Shown here: positions 49,293 to 60,700 of the stretch, one piece after another
How positions within the stretch are numbered: the stretch's first letter is position 1
How the letters are laid out: every line of letters begins with the position of its first letter
Assembly: GCA_963995525.1 (NCBI GenBank)
Contig: OZ023214.1
Location: forward strand, 35,712,013-35,776,012
Direction of reading: 5' to 3'
DNA: 64,000 nucleotides
From: Escarpia spicata
Lineage: Eukaryota; Annelida; Polychaeta; Sabellida; Siboglinidae
The notes under the pieces: generated by a model
Told to the model about the DNA's origin: nothing
The model's database searches: none
The model's input: the letters and a program-made list of their open reading frames with translations, nothing else
Made by a program: the position numbers and the translations under genes

Positions 49293-49398
49293 ATTGGTCA
49301 ATAGCCGAGGGGTTCTAGTCAATGAGAATTCTATTCACAAATTTGGCGGCACACAACCTAACTTCCTAAGCATAATGTCTGCACAAGACACAACAATT
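49293..49398 (+). promoter_or_regulatory. Promoter-like segment with possible first exon, copy 2
   Basis: Duplicate of 43690-43795; ATG at 49375 and donor at 49399. Being nearer to the ANKRD27-like gene it could supply that gene's 5' UTR, but joining to the exon at 51582 would not keep this ATG in frame. Confidence 0.3.
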
Positions 49399-51053
49399 GT
49401 AAGTTTGCAGTTAATTTAAAGAAAATCCTTAAATGCACTGGCAAATTATTGTTAAAAGATAACATGGATACCCCTTAAACCATTTAACACTAATCTGTCA
49501 TGTGACATATCCCAGTTAAGCTGCCTGGAGTCGAAATACATGTACGGTTGGAAGAAAATCAGAAACAGGTTGTACTTTTTAGTCTTTTGGAGTTTAGGCC
49601 CGTACCTAAAAAAAAACATGAAAACGGTCACAAAATTTCACATCATATATCTACTATACCTATTCTACACATATACACTGGTCACGTGACCAAAAAAAAA
49701 ATGTACTGTCTTTTATCGATCAAAATGTACAAGAAATTCACTCGTTTTTACTTGTATGCATTAGTCACACCGGAAAATCTGGTAGGTGGTGCAACTTTAT
49801 TGGTAGCTTCAGCTGTGGGGATAGATCACTATTCATATTTCAATAATATTGTCAAACGAGGTCAATAAAATATGCGATATTTGATTAAATAAGGTTAATG
49901 TTGACAGTAGCTGAGGATATTTATTACAGAAAGTTTTGATGCACTCCTTCGTGTTCATTTATAAACTAAATATACCTTAACATATTTGGCTAAAGAATAT
50001 TTTATTTACCTAAACCAAAATTACTCCTTTTAGCCAAATAGCTTAGCTAACCCAGATATGTACAATGTAACACAACAATGTAAGAGTTTGTGACTGTTTG
50101 TGTGATAGTGGGGTTTTGGTTAGATTGCCAAACTATTAAATATTTATAAGTCAAGAGTATCTCAGTCATCGATAAGGCAAGGACTGAGATTCAAAACCTC
50201 CAGCAGCAGTTTTAAATCTTTCGCAATTTCGTTCATGCTATTTAAACCTGTGTACCTCTCAGATGAACCACTAAAATCGAAGATTACAGATTTAAGACAA
50301 ACAACTAGCTGCCTATTTTCTAAACAGTCTGGTTTCTTTTCCGTTGTTTTATATATCAAATCAAATAAATTTGTTTTGCAACAACAACATAGCAGTATAC
50401 ATACACAAAACAACCGTTTAAAAATAAAGTTGTGTTGCATGGTGGTCACATGGCATGTAATATGCCGTCTTCCTGTGACCCCATAAACATATATTTCGAA
50501 TTATATTTACGCATACGTATACGATGATTATCACGAGTGTATAATATCTTTTGTATGACAACGGACTGGGGATGCGATGGAGAGAGAAACAAATTATTGT
50601 AGGTAATTACTGTTAGAAAACAATTATAAGACATTTTTGTGGATCCGAACATTAATATATAAAGTAAACAAATATTTAATTGCACTCCGCACATCTGGGA
50701 TTTAGGCAGTGCACGTGGCTAAGATAGTTGTCTAGATATTGATTGGATAATACAATTTTCATTTGTTGTCTGGATTTGACGTTTTGTATCTTATAATCGA
50801 GATTATTCCATAATTTTATAAAATGGTGTTTAGGTAATTTAGATGAAAAATGTGTTCTGGGCTTCTCTCTCTCTATATATATATATGTTCATGTGTTGTG
50901 CATAAACACAGAATCCACATAAACAGTACAGGGCCTTGTAGTTGGTGGGTTTTGTCTGGAGGGATCTTTGAATTAAGGGGGTTTCTTCCTTCTTCTTCGG
51001 TGTTCACTCAAACTGCAACTCTGGTTTCTCGAATGTAGGTCGCTGTGCGTTGA

Positions 51054-51518
51054 AGGTTTTTGAGAGGGCCATAGATCTTTCTTTCACTGATGTCTCTGTG
51101 TGCTAGGTTGTTTTTCTATAATTTTGGTGTATTTGGCAATCTTGAAGAATGTGTTTCACTTTCATTGGAGCCATGCCACATGGACATATATATATATGTC
51201 TCCAATGTATAATTTAGAGTGCGTATGGTACCTGAGTCTGCAGTGTCCACTCCTCAGGCGCACCATTATTACTTGATCTTCTCTGGAGAGTTAGTAATAG
51301 TTGTCATTGCGGTTGGATGTTGTCACTGTTGTGTCAACCATCTCTTTTTCTTCTTGTCATACAAAATTGATTTTGCCTCTTTATATGTGACCACCATCTC
51401 CTCTTCATCCAGCTTCTCCCCTTCCTTTGCCAGTCTGTCCACTTCCTTGTTTCTCCGGGATGTTGCTGTGTGCTGGGATCCACGGGAGCACTGTCTGTTT
51501 GGCAGGGAGGTTCATTTT
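51054..51518 (-). mobile_element. LINE RNase H-domain fragment, copy 2
   Basis: Duplicate of 45451-45915, lying immediately upstream of the ANKRD27-like 5' UTR exon. Confidence 0.8.
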
Positions 51519-51623
51519 AAGGGTTTTTCCTCTGGGGGAGTTATGTCTGGATAGCATTGATCTCAGACTGCTATTTTTCAGGTATCTGACAGGGAGAGCG
51601 TCGCTGCACAATGATCCATAACA

Positions 51624-51725
51624 ATGGACTTGTATGATGAGGATCTGTCAGAAAACAAATTCTTCCGATCACTGGTGGATAAGTTTCCAAATTTATTTGA
51701 TGTGGCAACATGCAACAGATGCACG
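51624..51725 (+). CDS. ANKRD27: ANKRD27-like exon 1
   Basis: 34 codons, MDLYDEDLSENKFFRSLVDK through FDVATCNRCT, donor GTGAGT. The ATG at 51611 just upstream opens a frame that soon stops, so 51624 is taken as the start. Confidence 0.92.
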
Positions 51726-54700
51726 GTGAGTGTGAATTATCCAGTAAAATGGTCATAAAGTTGGAAGAATAATTAAATAACAGTTTCTCTTAATACACAA
51801 CTAGGAATTTGAAACTCACATCGATGTTTCGACCACCTTCAGCAGTCTTCATCAGAAATTCTTCCTCCTCAGCTTGCCAGATTGTGTGACGAGCAGAGGA
51901 AGACCAGTTTCTGATGAAGGCTGCCAAAGGCAGTTGAAACATCGATATATAAATTTCAAATTCCTAGTTGTGTATTAAGAAAAATCATAATTTCAGTGTG
52001 AATTATGTTTCAACTTTCATACTGTTCAAAGTGAAATTATTGTTGTCTGTTTATATTACACACTAGCATCTTGAGAAATGTGTCAACATATACAGAAGTC
52101 CCTCTCTTCTGTGGACCCTCTGACGAGGGGACACCTGCTATGTCGGGACAGTTTGTCAATGTACGGACCGTTCTGCCATGTTAATGTCCCTCTGATGAGG
52201 GGACATCTCGTGTACGCGGACAGCGGATAGGATATTTTGGTTATATGTCCCTCCTAAGATGGACAGTATTCATTAATTCAAAGACTGCCAAATTTGTTTA
52301 GAAAATGGCGGACATACAGCTTGAAGGCTTGGTGTGTGTCAATGGTAACACCAAGTACACGTGTACCCGTAATAACGAGCTTGTGTTCCTTGCTGTAATC
52401 GTTGTGTTTGTCTAAACTACTTAGAGTTCCTTTGATTACGATATGTAAACTTTAGGCAGAATGAATGTGGAGGAAGGTATTGTTAATTTTGAGCTGTTAT
52501 CAATCACGTTTGCCAGCGCAACGTTGATGATGCCATGATGGCTTCTCCGTTCGCTACTCCACTCCAGCCCCAGTCAGGGCCTCGGCTTGGCGGCACCTTT
52601 TCATCTTGTAAATTGCAATTAAGATTCACAAATAAGATGTATAAAAGATTCACCTCAATTGTTTTCAATGTAGTCCAACATTAAGCCTAAACTGAGATGA
52701 AATAATAAACAAGCATCATCAAATTATGCTGCGCTACGCCAAACGGCAAATATTACCAGTGCCTTGAAAAGATGAACTAGTTACCAGCGTATGAAATGGT
52801 GGAACGCATTATCAACTGACGCACAATTTGTGCATTAATGAATGTTTCGAAATTGGATGAAAAATGAAGTGAGACAATTAACGATTGTACCGGTTACCGT
52901 TTTTAATATTTAATTAATGTTCACGCTGCATGTAGCAACTAATTTAAATATTCGGTTGATCTTTTCTAGGTTATTGTTTTAGCCGGTAGGGGGCAGCAAA
53001 AATAAATCTCAGATTGACAGAGGGAGTCGGGCGGACGGTGCCGGGCGGGCGATATGATTTCATGACCAACTGTTTATTTTTTAATACATCACAGTAATAA
53101 TAAACATATATATATATAGTGCTTAATTCCTATCAGTCAATGCATTGACATAATGCCACATCTTTACCATGCGTCGGTTGTACTGGTCTGAACTTTGGCA
53201 CTAAGATGCCTGTCCCTCCGATGAGCGGACATCCGCCATGTCGGGACACTTATGCTTGGATACAGACATGTCCGCTGAAGAGAGGGACTACTGTAGAACC
53301 TATTGAACCGTGACCATATCATGGATACTACAGGTGTGTCTTGAGGAACTCACAGTGCCTTTCCCATTTTATTTTCCAGATATGTGTGCCATGTGTAGGC
53401 TCTTTACTTGGCTACAACTTCAGCAAAGAGAACATCGACAGTCATGTTCTGGTGCCCATGGAAGAGAAGCCATGCTGCTTTGTGACAGTCAGTGGCAAGG
53501 TAAGAACAGGTGTCATTGCCTCCGTATCATTCACCTGAACAAAACTGAGGACACGTATCAGGGCCAGGTATACCCTGAACTTCAGGGACAAACAGGAGAG
53601 GAATATGCTGTAGTAAATATTACGTATTAGAATACATCTATTTTTGTACAAATAATACTCATTTTATGTTATATTTTATTGTGTAAAACTTTTAAAAGTT
53701 ATAGTTTAACTTACAGATGGATATGGTCGTGTACGCTGAAATTGCACTAAATCTTGATACATGAGTACTTTGTTGATAAATGTACACACTACAAACAGTA
53801 TGGATATATCCTTGTTTTTGCATTGTGTAAATGCTATAAGCTGTCACATTTCCTTTCATCAATTGTTTCACCATGTGGTGTTACTTTTGTATAGTTCAAT
53901 TCTTTGTACAAAAACCAAAGACTTGCAAACGTTAAACATATTTATATTACTGTTATTGTTGCCCTGGGTGTTGCCGTTATTGTCTGATGATTATTATTCT
54001 TTTGCAGGAGTTGACCATTCAAAGCAACATTGTCACACGGGGCAGTGGATTCACACACACGGATCCTGTAAGTTTATAAATACATAAAACACATACTTTT
54101 TTACATATCACTGTAAGGAGCTTTTAAATCAAAAATATATTACAATATTGTCACTTTAATGACAACACTTCTTAAATATTATTTACTTCTCTAAACAAAT
54201 TTACAGTGGATTAATTTTATTCTTAAAATTGCATTTAGATGCAGTGAATATGATTTTTGCATAAAAGAAAAATTTTCAGATTTCACGATTCTTTAAATAT
54301 ACGTAGAATTCGCAGGCAATATTAATAAAGTATGTCATGGCATTGTCAGACTGTTATTGTTTTTATTTCAGATTCCTGTTTTATTTGAAGAAACATTTTT
54401 CAATGCAAATGATGAGAGTTATATGGTGTTGTGCATTGCTCAGCCCCTAGATGGTGCCACCTCAGGTTTGTGATACATTTTTTTACAATATTTAGCAAAG
54501 TGACACATAGTAACAAATTTGATGTAACATATTTGTCTACAGGTTTCATAAAGTACAGAGCAAAATATGTTCAAGGTAAGAACAGGGGTTTTATAACAGA
54601 CTCTGATGTGGAATACAGTAATGTCTAGGACTGTATTAATGATACGTTGATAAGAGAACTGATAAATAAATGTGGATGGCTATTTCAGATAAATACCTTT

Positions 54701-57700
54701 CAACATTTCTGTAGAAAACATGCTTTGAATGATTAAAATTGGAATCAGTCTGATTGATCAGAGTCATCTCTTTCCAAGGAAATCTCCTAAAACAACTGAA
54801 CTAAAGTTAATCGTCGTGAATAATTGGCTAATAAGGTATATTTTGGTATATTTGAAGTAAATTTAACGTAAACAGCTAAGTGTAATGTTTTATTTTGTTC
54901 ACTGATTCATGTATTATGCTCCGTGCTCATTATTATCACCAAGCAATTTTAACTTAACGTAACATTTCATTACATTACAGGAATCTACATCAGAATTATG
55001 TTCAAGTGTGTGTCAGTTTAATTAATTTTGTTCAATGTCTTTTTTTCAAAATAAATTAATGTGTTAGACTGGCATATCAGTTATTCAAAACATGGGATAC
55101 AGAATTTCCAAGATGATATCATGACTTATAAATGGGTCGTCATGTATCCTTCTTGTCATCTCCGGGACTCTCAGTTGAAAAACATCTGTGGCTGTTCTAA
55201 TAACTGCTTCAGAGTATCCTACTGTGTACTCTCCACTGTCTCTTTCAGTCGGTGAAAGTCAGAGCAAAGGCTTCCTCCTCAACAGCTTCACCGACTACAC
55301 AACCTTCCTATGGGGGGAAACAGGTTGGTGTCCTTCATTTTGTTGTTCTTCACTGCGTTCCCTGTATGTCGAGGATGAGGTTGACCTTGGTAGTGGTCCT
55401 CGATTTTTTTTATCTTTTCATTTTCTTCTTCCTTGCTGTTCTTGCACTGTGACACCCATCTCCACTCTCCTCAGTCTCTCATTCTCCACTCCCCTCAGTC
55501 TTTCACTCTCATTCTCCACTCCCCTCAGTTTTTCACTCTTATTCTCCACTCCCCTCAATCTTTCACTCTCATTCTCCACGCCCCTCAGTCTTTCACTCTC
55601 ATTCTCCACTCCCCTCAATCTTTCACTCTCATTCTCCACGCCCCTCAGTCTTTCACTCTCATTCTCCACTCCCCTCAGTCTTTCACTCTCATTCTCCACT
55701 CCCCTCAGTCTTTCACTCTCATTCTCCACTCCCCTCAGTCTTTCACTCTCATTCTCCACTCCCCTCAGTCTTTCACTCTCATTCTCCACTCCCCTCAGTC
55801 TTTCATTCTCCTCTCCCCTCAGTCTTTCACTCTAATTCTCCACTCCCCTCAGTCTTTCACTCTCATTCTCCACTCTCCTCAGTCTCTCATTCTCCACTCC
55901 CCTCAGTCTTTCACTCTCATTCTCCACTCCCCTCAGTTTTTCACTCTCATTCTCCACTCCCCTCAGTCTTTCACTCTCATTCTCCACTCCCCTCAGTCTT
56001 TCACTCTCATTCTCCACTCCCCTCAGTCTTTCATTCTCCTCTCCCCTCAGTCTTTCACTCTAATTCTCCACTCCCCTCAGTCTTTCACTCTCATTCTCCA
56101 CTCTCCTCAGTCTCTCATTCTCCACTCCCCTCAGTCTTTCACTCTCATTCTCCACTCCCCTCAGTTTTTCACTCTCATTCTCTACTCCCCTCAGTCTTTC
56201 ACTCTCATTCTCCACTCCCCTCAGTCTTTCACTCTCATTCTCCACTCCCCTCAGTCTTTCATTCTCCTCTCCCCTCAGTCTTTCACTCTCATTCTCCACT
56301 CCCCTCAGTCTTTCACTCTCATTCTCCACTCCCCTCAGTCTTTCATTCTCCTCTCCCCTCAGTCTTTCACTCTAATTCTCCACTCCCCTCAGTCTTTCAC
56401 TCTCATTCTCCACTCTCCTCAGTCTCTCATTCTCCACTCCCCTCAGTCTTTCACTCTCATTCTCCACTCTCCTCAGTCTCTCATTCTCCACTCCCCTCAG
56501 TCTTTCACTCTCCACTCTCCACTCCTCCCACAATCTCTCCTAAACATGTCTCTTTACACAGTCCTTCCAGTGCATTCTTGGTCATCCTCATTGCCCTTTA
56601 TCTTTCACTCTCCAGGCACGTTTTTCTGCCAACTGTTCATCTCCCATTCACTTCACATGTCCAGTCCACCTTAGCTGACTCTTCTCCAGCTTCTTCTTAA
56701 AATATTCTTTTGCACCAACCTCCTTCTTCAGATCCACCTAAAGTATAACCTCATCCAAATATCTTTTTTCTTTGCCTTTCATGGCGGGATTCACATCACA
56801 AATAAGTTTGTTCTGCCTTCTTTGCTCTCTCTATCTTTCTTGGTCTGCTGCGGTGGTCTCCCAGTCTTAGCCATTCGTACCTGCCCTTCTGAGATCTCGC
56901 TTTACACTCCTCCAAATATAAGTTGTTTAAAACAATGCTTATGTCATACACTTGCAACTATTGTTCACAGTTCAATGATAGTAACAGGTTGATAACAATT
57001 TAGTAACATTATTTTGAAACTATCTATTGCAAACTATATCAATATTTTATCATATGTTATGCTGTTACACACAAGTACTAAAACACATTTACAGTTTTGT
57101 CTGAGGAGATATGTTTCAGTGTGTAGCATAGCAGTGCTGCTTGTATCGTATGTATTGGTTAGATTTAATTATAATTTCAGTATTATTTATTGCTACGTAA
57201 TATTTACATTGCTTGAAGGTATCATAACATGAAGTTATGTGAATCATAACTAAATAATACATTTCCGATCATTCTTTTTGTATCACTGTAATGCTACATA
57301 TTGCAGTCTTTTGGTCATACTACATTGATTTGTATGTATGTATTCATTTGAAATAATTAATTTAATTTATGTACAATTTGAGGATTTGTAGCGAGACATT
57401 TTTCCCTATGACATTTGTGGTTCTTGTTTTTTTCCATCATGGAAACCTAGGCATGGTTAACCTGGATTATGCTTTCCTGTTTTAGTAAGAAATAACTGCA
57501 TTGTAATGTGTTATTTTTAAAGCTGTTTATTGCATAGGTGGAGAAAAGAACAAGAAGCTTGTCGACCAAGCCATAAGTTCCTTCCTTGGTCACCTCCATC
57601 ACCTTGAGCGAGAGTCACTGACAAAGCACATTGTAAGAACATCCAAGGTTCTTGTATAACAAAAATATATTGTTCTTAACTTTATAATAAATATGTTGAA

Positions 57701-60700
57701 GTGGTATTGCCACCAAATTGTGTTTAATGTGACTGAAACAGTGTTTGCAATTGAGATATTAAAATTGTAAACATTACATTCAAAAACGAAATAACTGCCA
57801 TTGTCTGTAATTGGCACGTCTTCTGAGAGGCACACATCCCTGCCTGCAAATGTCTTTGGATGGTTCCCATGCACAGAGGCAAGCATCCTTAATAACTACC
57901 CAAAAGAACAGTCAACCTTCCTTTAAATTGAAAATAAAAAATGGCATGAGTACTATTGCTTTCAATGTTAATGAATCTTGCAAATGTTGAACATTTCTTG
58001 TTGCTCCTGTGAGTCAACTGGTCAGCCGTTGTGTGTGTTTTCTTTCCCAGGATGCTGCCAGTGATCTCTTCACTAAAGCAATGCAGATAGTACTGAAAAA
58101 TCGACACTTGGTGAGTCAAATCTCTCACAGAAAACTAAAGAAAGGCGTTAAACATTTTGAGAAGAGACTTTTGAAGTTCACATGTAATGCTTTTTTTATA
58201 CCTATGTATGACATTAGCCTCATCGAATTGTTCTGCAATTATTAAAAAAGAAAGCAAAATTGCTGTATTATTTCATGTAGGTATATACACACACACACAC
58301 ACACACACATACACACACACATACACTCTCACACACACAAACACACACACATGCGCACACATATACCTAATGGATAAGTTACTAAAACTGAAATTAGTTT
58401 GACCACCCGGGTTGTTTTTTCTGCAGAAGAAACCAGCGTTTCAAGACAGTTCTCTCATGGAGAATGTGAAAGTTGCAGTGGAGGTGAGACTGATGTCGTC
58501 TGGTAATAACTGCAGGCGATATTCTTTTTTGTTAACACAGTTATATGTCACTGTGTTGAATAGACAAATAGCATTCATGCCAATTACTTTAAAATGTGTA
58601 ATGATGTAATAAGGATATATAAAAATAATACTACATCATAAATTATAACAAACTTCAATTGTGCCAATATCCTATGAATACCAAACAGCACAACAAAACC
58701 AAAGGGTTAAGTATGGAGTGCAGTGGGGCAGTGGCTAGGGCTTTGGACTCTTAACCAAGAGAACCCAGGTTCGAATCCTGTGCTGCCATGTCGAACCTTG
58801 GGCAAGTTTGTTCACTCTATGTTGCTCCAGTTCACTCAGCTGTATGAAAGAGTTCCTGGCTATAGACACTGGTGGATATTTATGTAAAAATAGTCTTCGT
58901 GCATTAATTGCAGCATGGGTGAATGCTTCCCAGAGAAGTCAAGATGGCATTTGATTGAACAGGTCTGCCAGTGAGTAATGTGTAATGTGCTTAGAACATA
59001 CCTGAGGACTGGATACTGCGCTATATAAGAACTTACCTTATCATCATCATCATCCTTTTGATGGCCACAATGAACTTGCTGATTATTCTGCTGCTCTTTG
59101 GGGGTTGCGAGGAGGTAGGAAATGTTTTACCACAAGAAGAATATATAGAGTCAGACCTATGGAGAACATTCACCTTTAAGCATTCTCAAGATTTATGTAC
59201 ACAGTAGGATAGATAAAAGGTAAGTTCTTATATAGTGCAATATCCAGTCCTCAGGACTGCTCAAAGTGCTTTACACTTTACTCCCTGGCTGACCTGTTCA
59301 ATCGAACACCATCTTGACTTCTCTGATAATAATTATGCGTGAATACTATTCTACACAAATATCCACCACTGTTAATAGGTACTCATTCATACAGCTGAGT
59401 GAACTGAAGCAATGTAGAGTAAACGAACTTGCCCAAGGTTCGACACCGCCACACAGGATTCGAACCCGCATTCTCTCAGTTGAGAGTCTGGAGCTCTTAC
59501 CGCTGCGCTACTGCCCTCCACGTAAGATGTGCTAAGAAGCTATGGAATGTGTTTGTAAAAGCAAAGAGGAAAGCAGGTACACTTGTTCTGTTATAACACA
59601 TGTATGCACACTTAGATTGACGTGCCTGTAGTAGTACCCTGTACCACCGCCACAAAGTTTGTTCAATACCAACATATTGAATTAATCTTTTATGTAACAC
59701 AAAGCCCTTTGCTACAGACATGTGTACTGCACTGTCTACAAGCCCCTGTTTGCTGCCATATTTTACAGGCTTATGTCCTACAAATGGCCTACAAGCCCCT
59801 GTTTGCTGGCATCTGTCGCAGGCCTACGTCTCACACTGTGTCTACAAGCCCCTGTTTGTTGGCATCTGTTACAGGCCTATGTCCTACACTGTGTCTACAA
59901 GCCCCCGTTTGCTAGTATCTGTTACAGGCCTATGTTCCACAGTCCAGACCTGGGGCCGAGTACATTTTTATGAGTATAAGTACGATGGATGAGTATGAAT
60001 ACGAGTGCATTGCTAAAAGCTGAGTATGAGTACAAGTACGAGTACATTCTCATGATTACGAGTAAAAGTATGAGTACATTAAAAAATATATAAATATTAA
60101 ATAATAACATATTTTAAAATTATTTATTAATCTAATTTATATAACTCAGCACAAGTGAATATGTAATGGCAGTTGATAAATTTTTATGAGGAAAACTAAA
60201 AAACCTCTATTTCATCAACAATGAAATTCACTTCATTGGTATTCATTTCAGTGGCATCCTATGATCTTATCATCTATTTGCCATTGCACCGAATGAACAT
60301 GAGTTGTTCACAGGTTGAGTCTTTCAGGCTGCACCGTTCAGGGCAGAATACTTTTTCGGCTATGCTAAATACCCTTTCAACTGGGGCTGATGAGGCTGGA
60401 ATGCTGAGATGGTGAGGGACCAACTGAGCCAGAGTTGGAAAACTCAGAACTGCAGTGGGTCACTGTGACGATCTGTACATGGCTGACTGAGGTATTCGTT
60501 CACCTCTACAATCAGCAATCTGCTGATGTTATAAGTTTGCAATTTATATTTTCTGATCGTAGATTACTAGTTGTTGAGAGGGTTAGCACATGCCCACATA
60601 ACAGGCTCAGCATCCCCTTTGGACTTTTTAACCACGCTGCTGGCATGGGATTATACTAGTGTAGAAGGCAGTCTGACTTGAGCCACCTTACTTCTACAGA

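Larger units (their letters stand above)
45923..51527. repeat. 5.6-kb tandem duplication, copy 2
   Basis: Second copy. About 175 bp shorter, mostly because the CA tract (about 47467-47573) and the GGGA tract (47676-47793) are contracted. It begins inside the THAP exon (first 22 codons or so only) and ends inside the RNase H fragment next to the 5' end of the ANKRD27-like gene. Confidence 0.97.

Noticed and set aside
52120..52215. CTCTGATGAGGGGACA strings as further hammerhead motifs
   Set aside because: They lack a following GAAA and belong to the inverted ends of the pogo/Tigger-like element.
55188..55835. 215-residue frame SFSTPLSLSL repeat as a protein
   Set aside because: It is exon 6 of the ANKRD27-like gene read on into the intronic 30-bp minisatellite.
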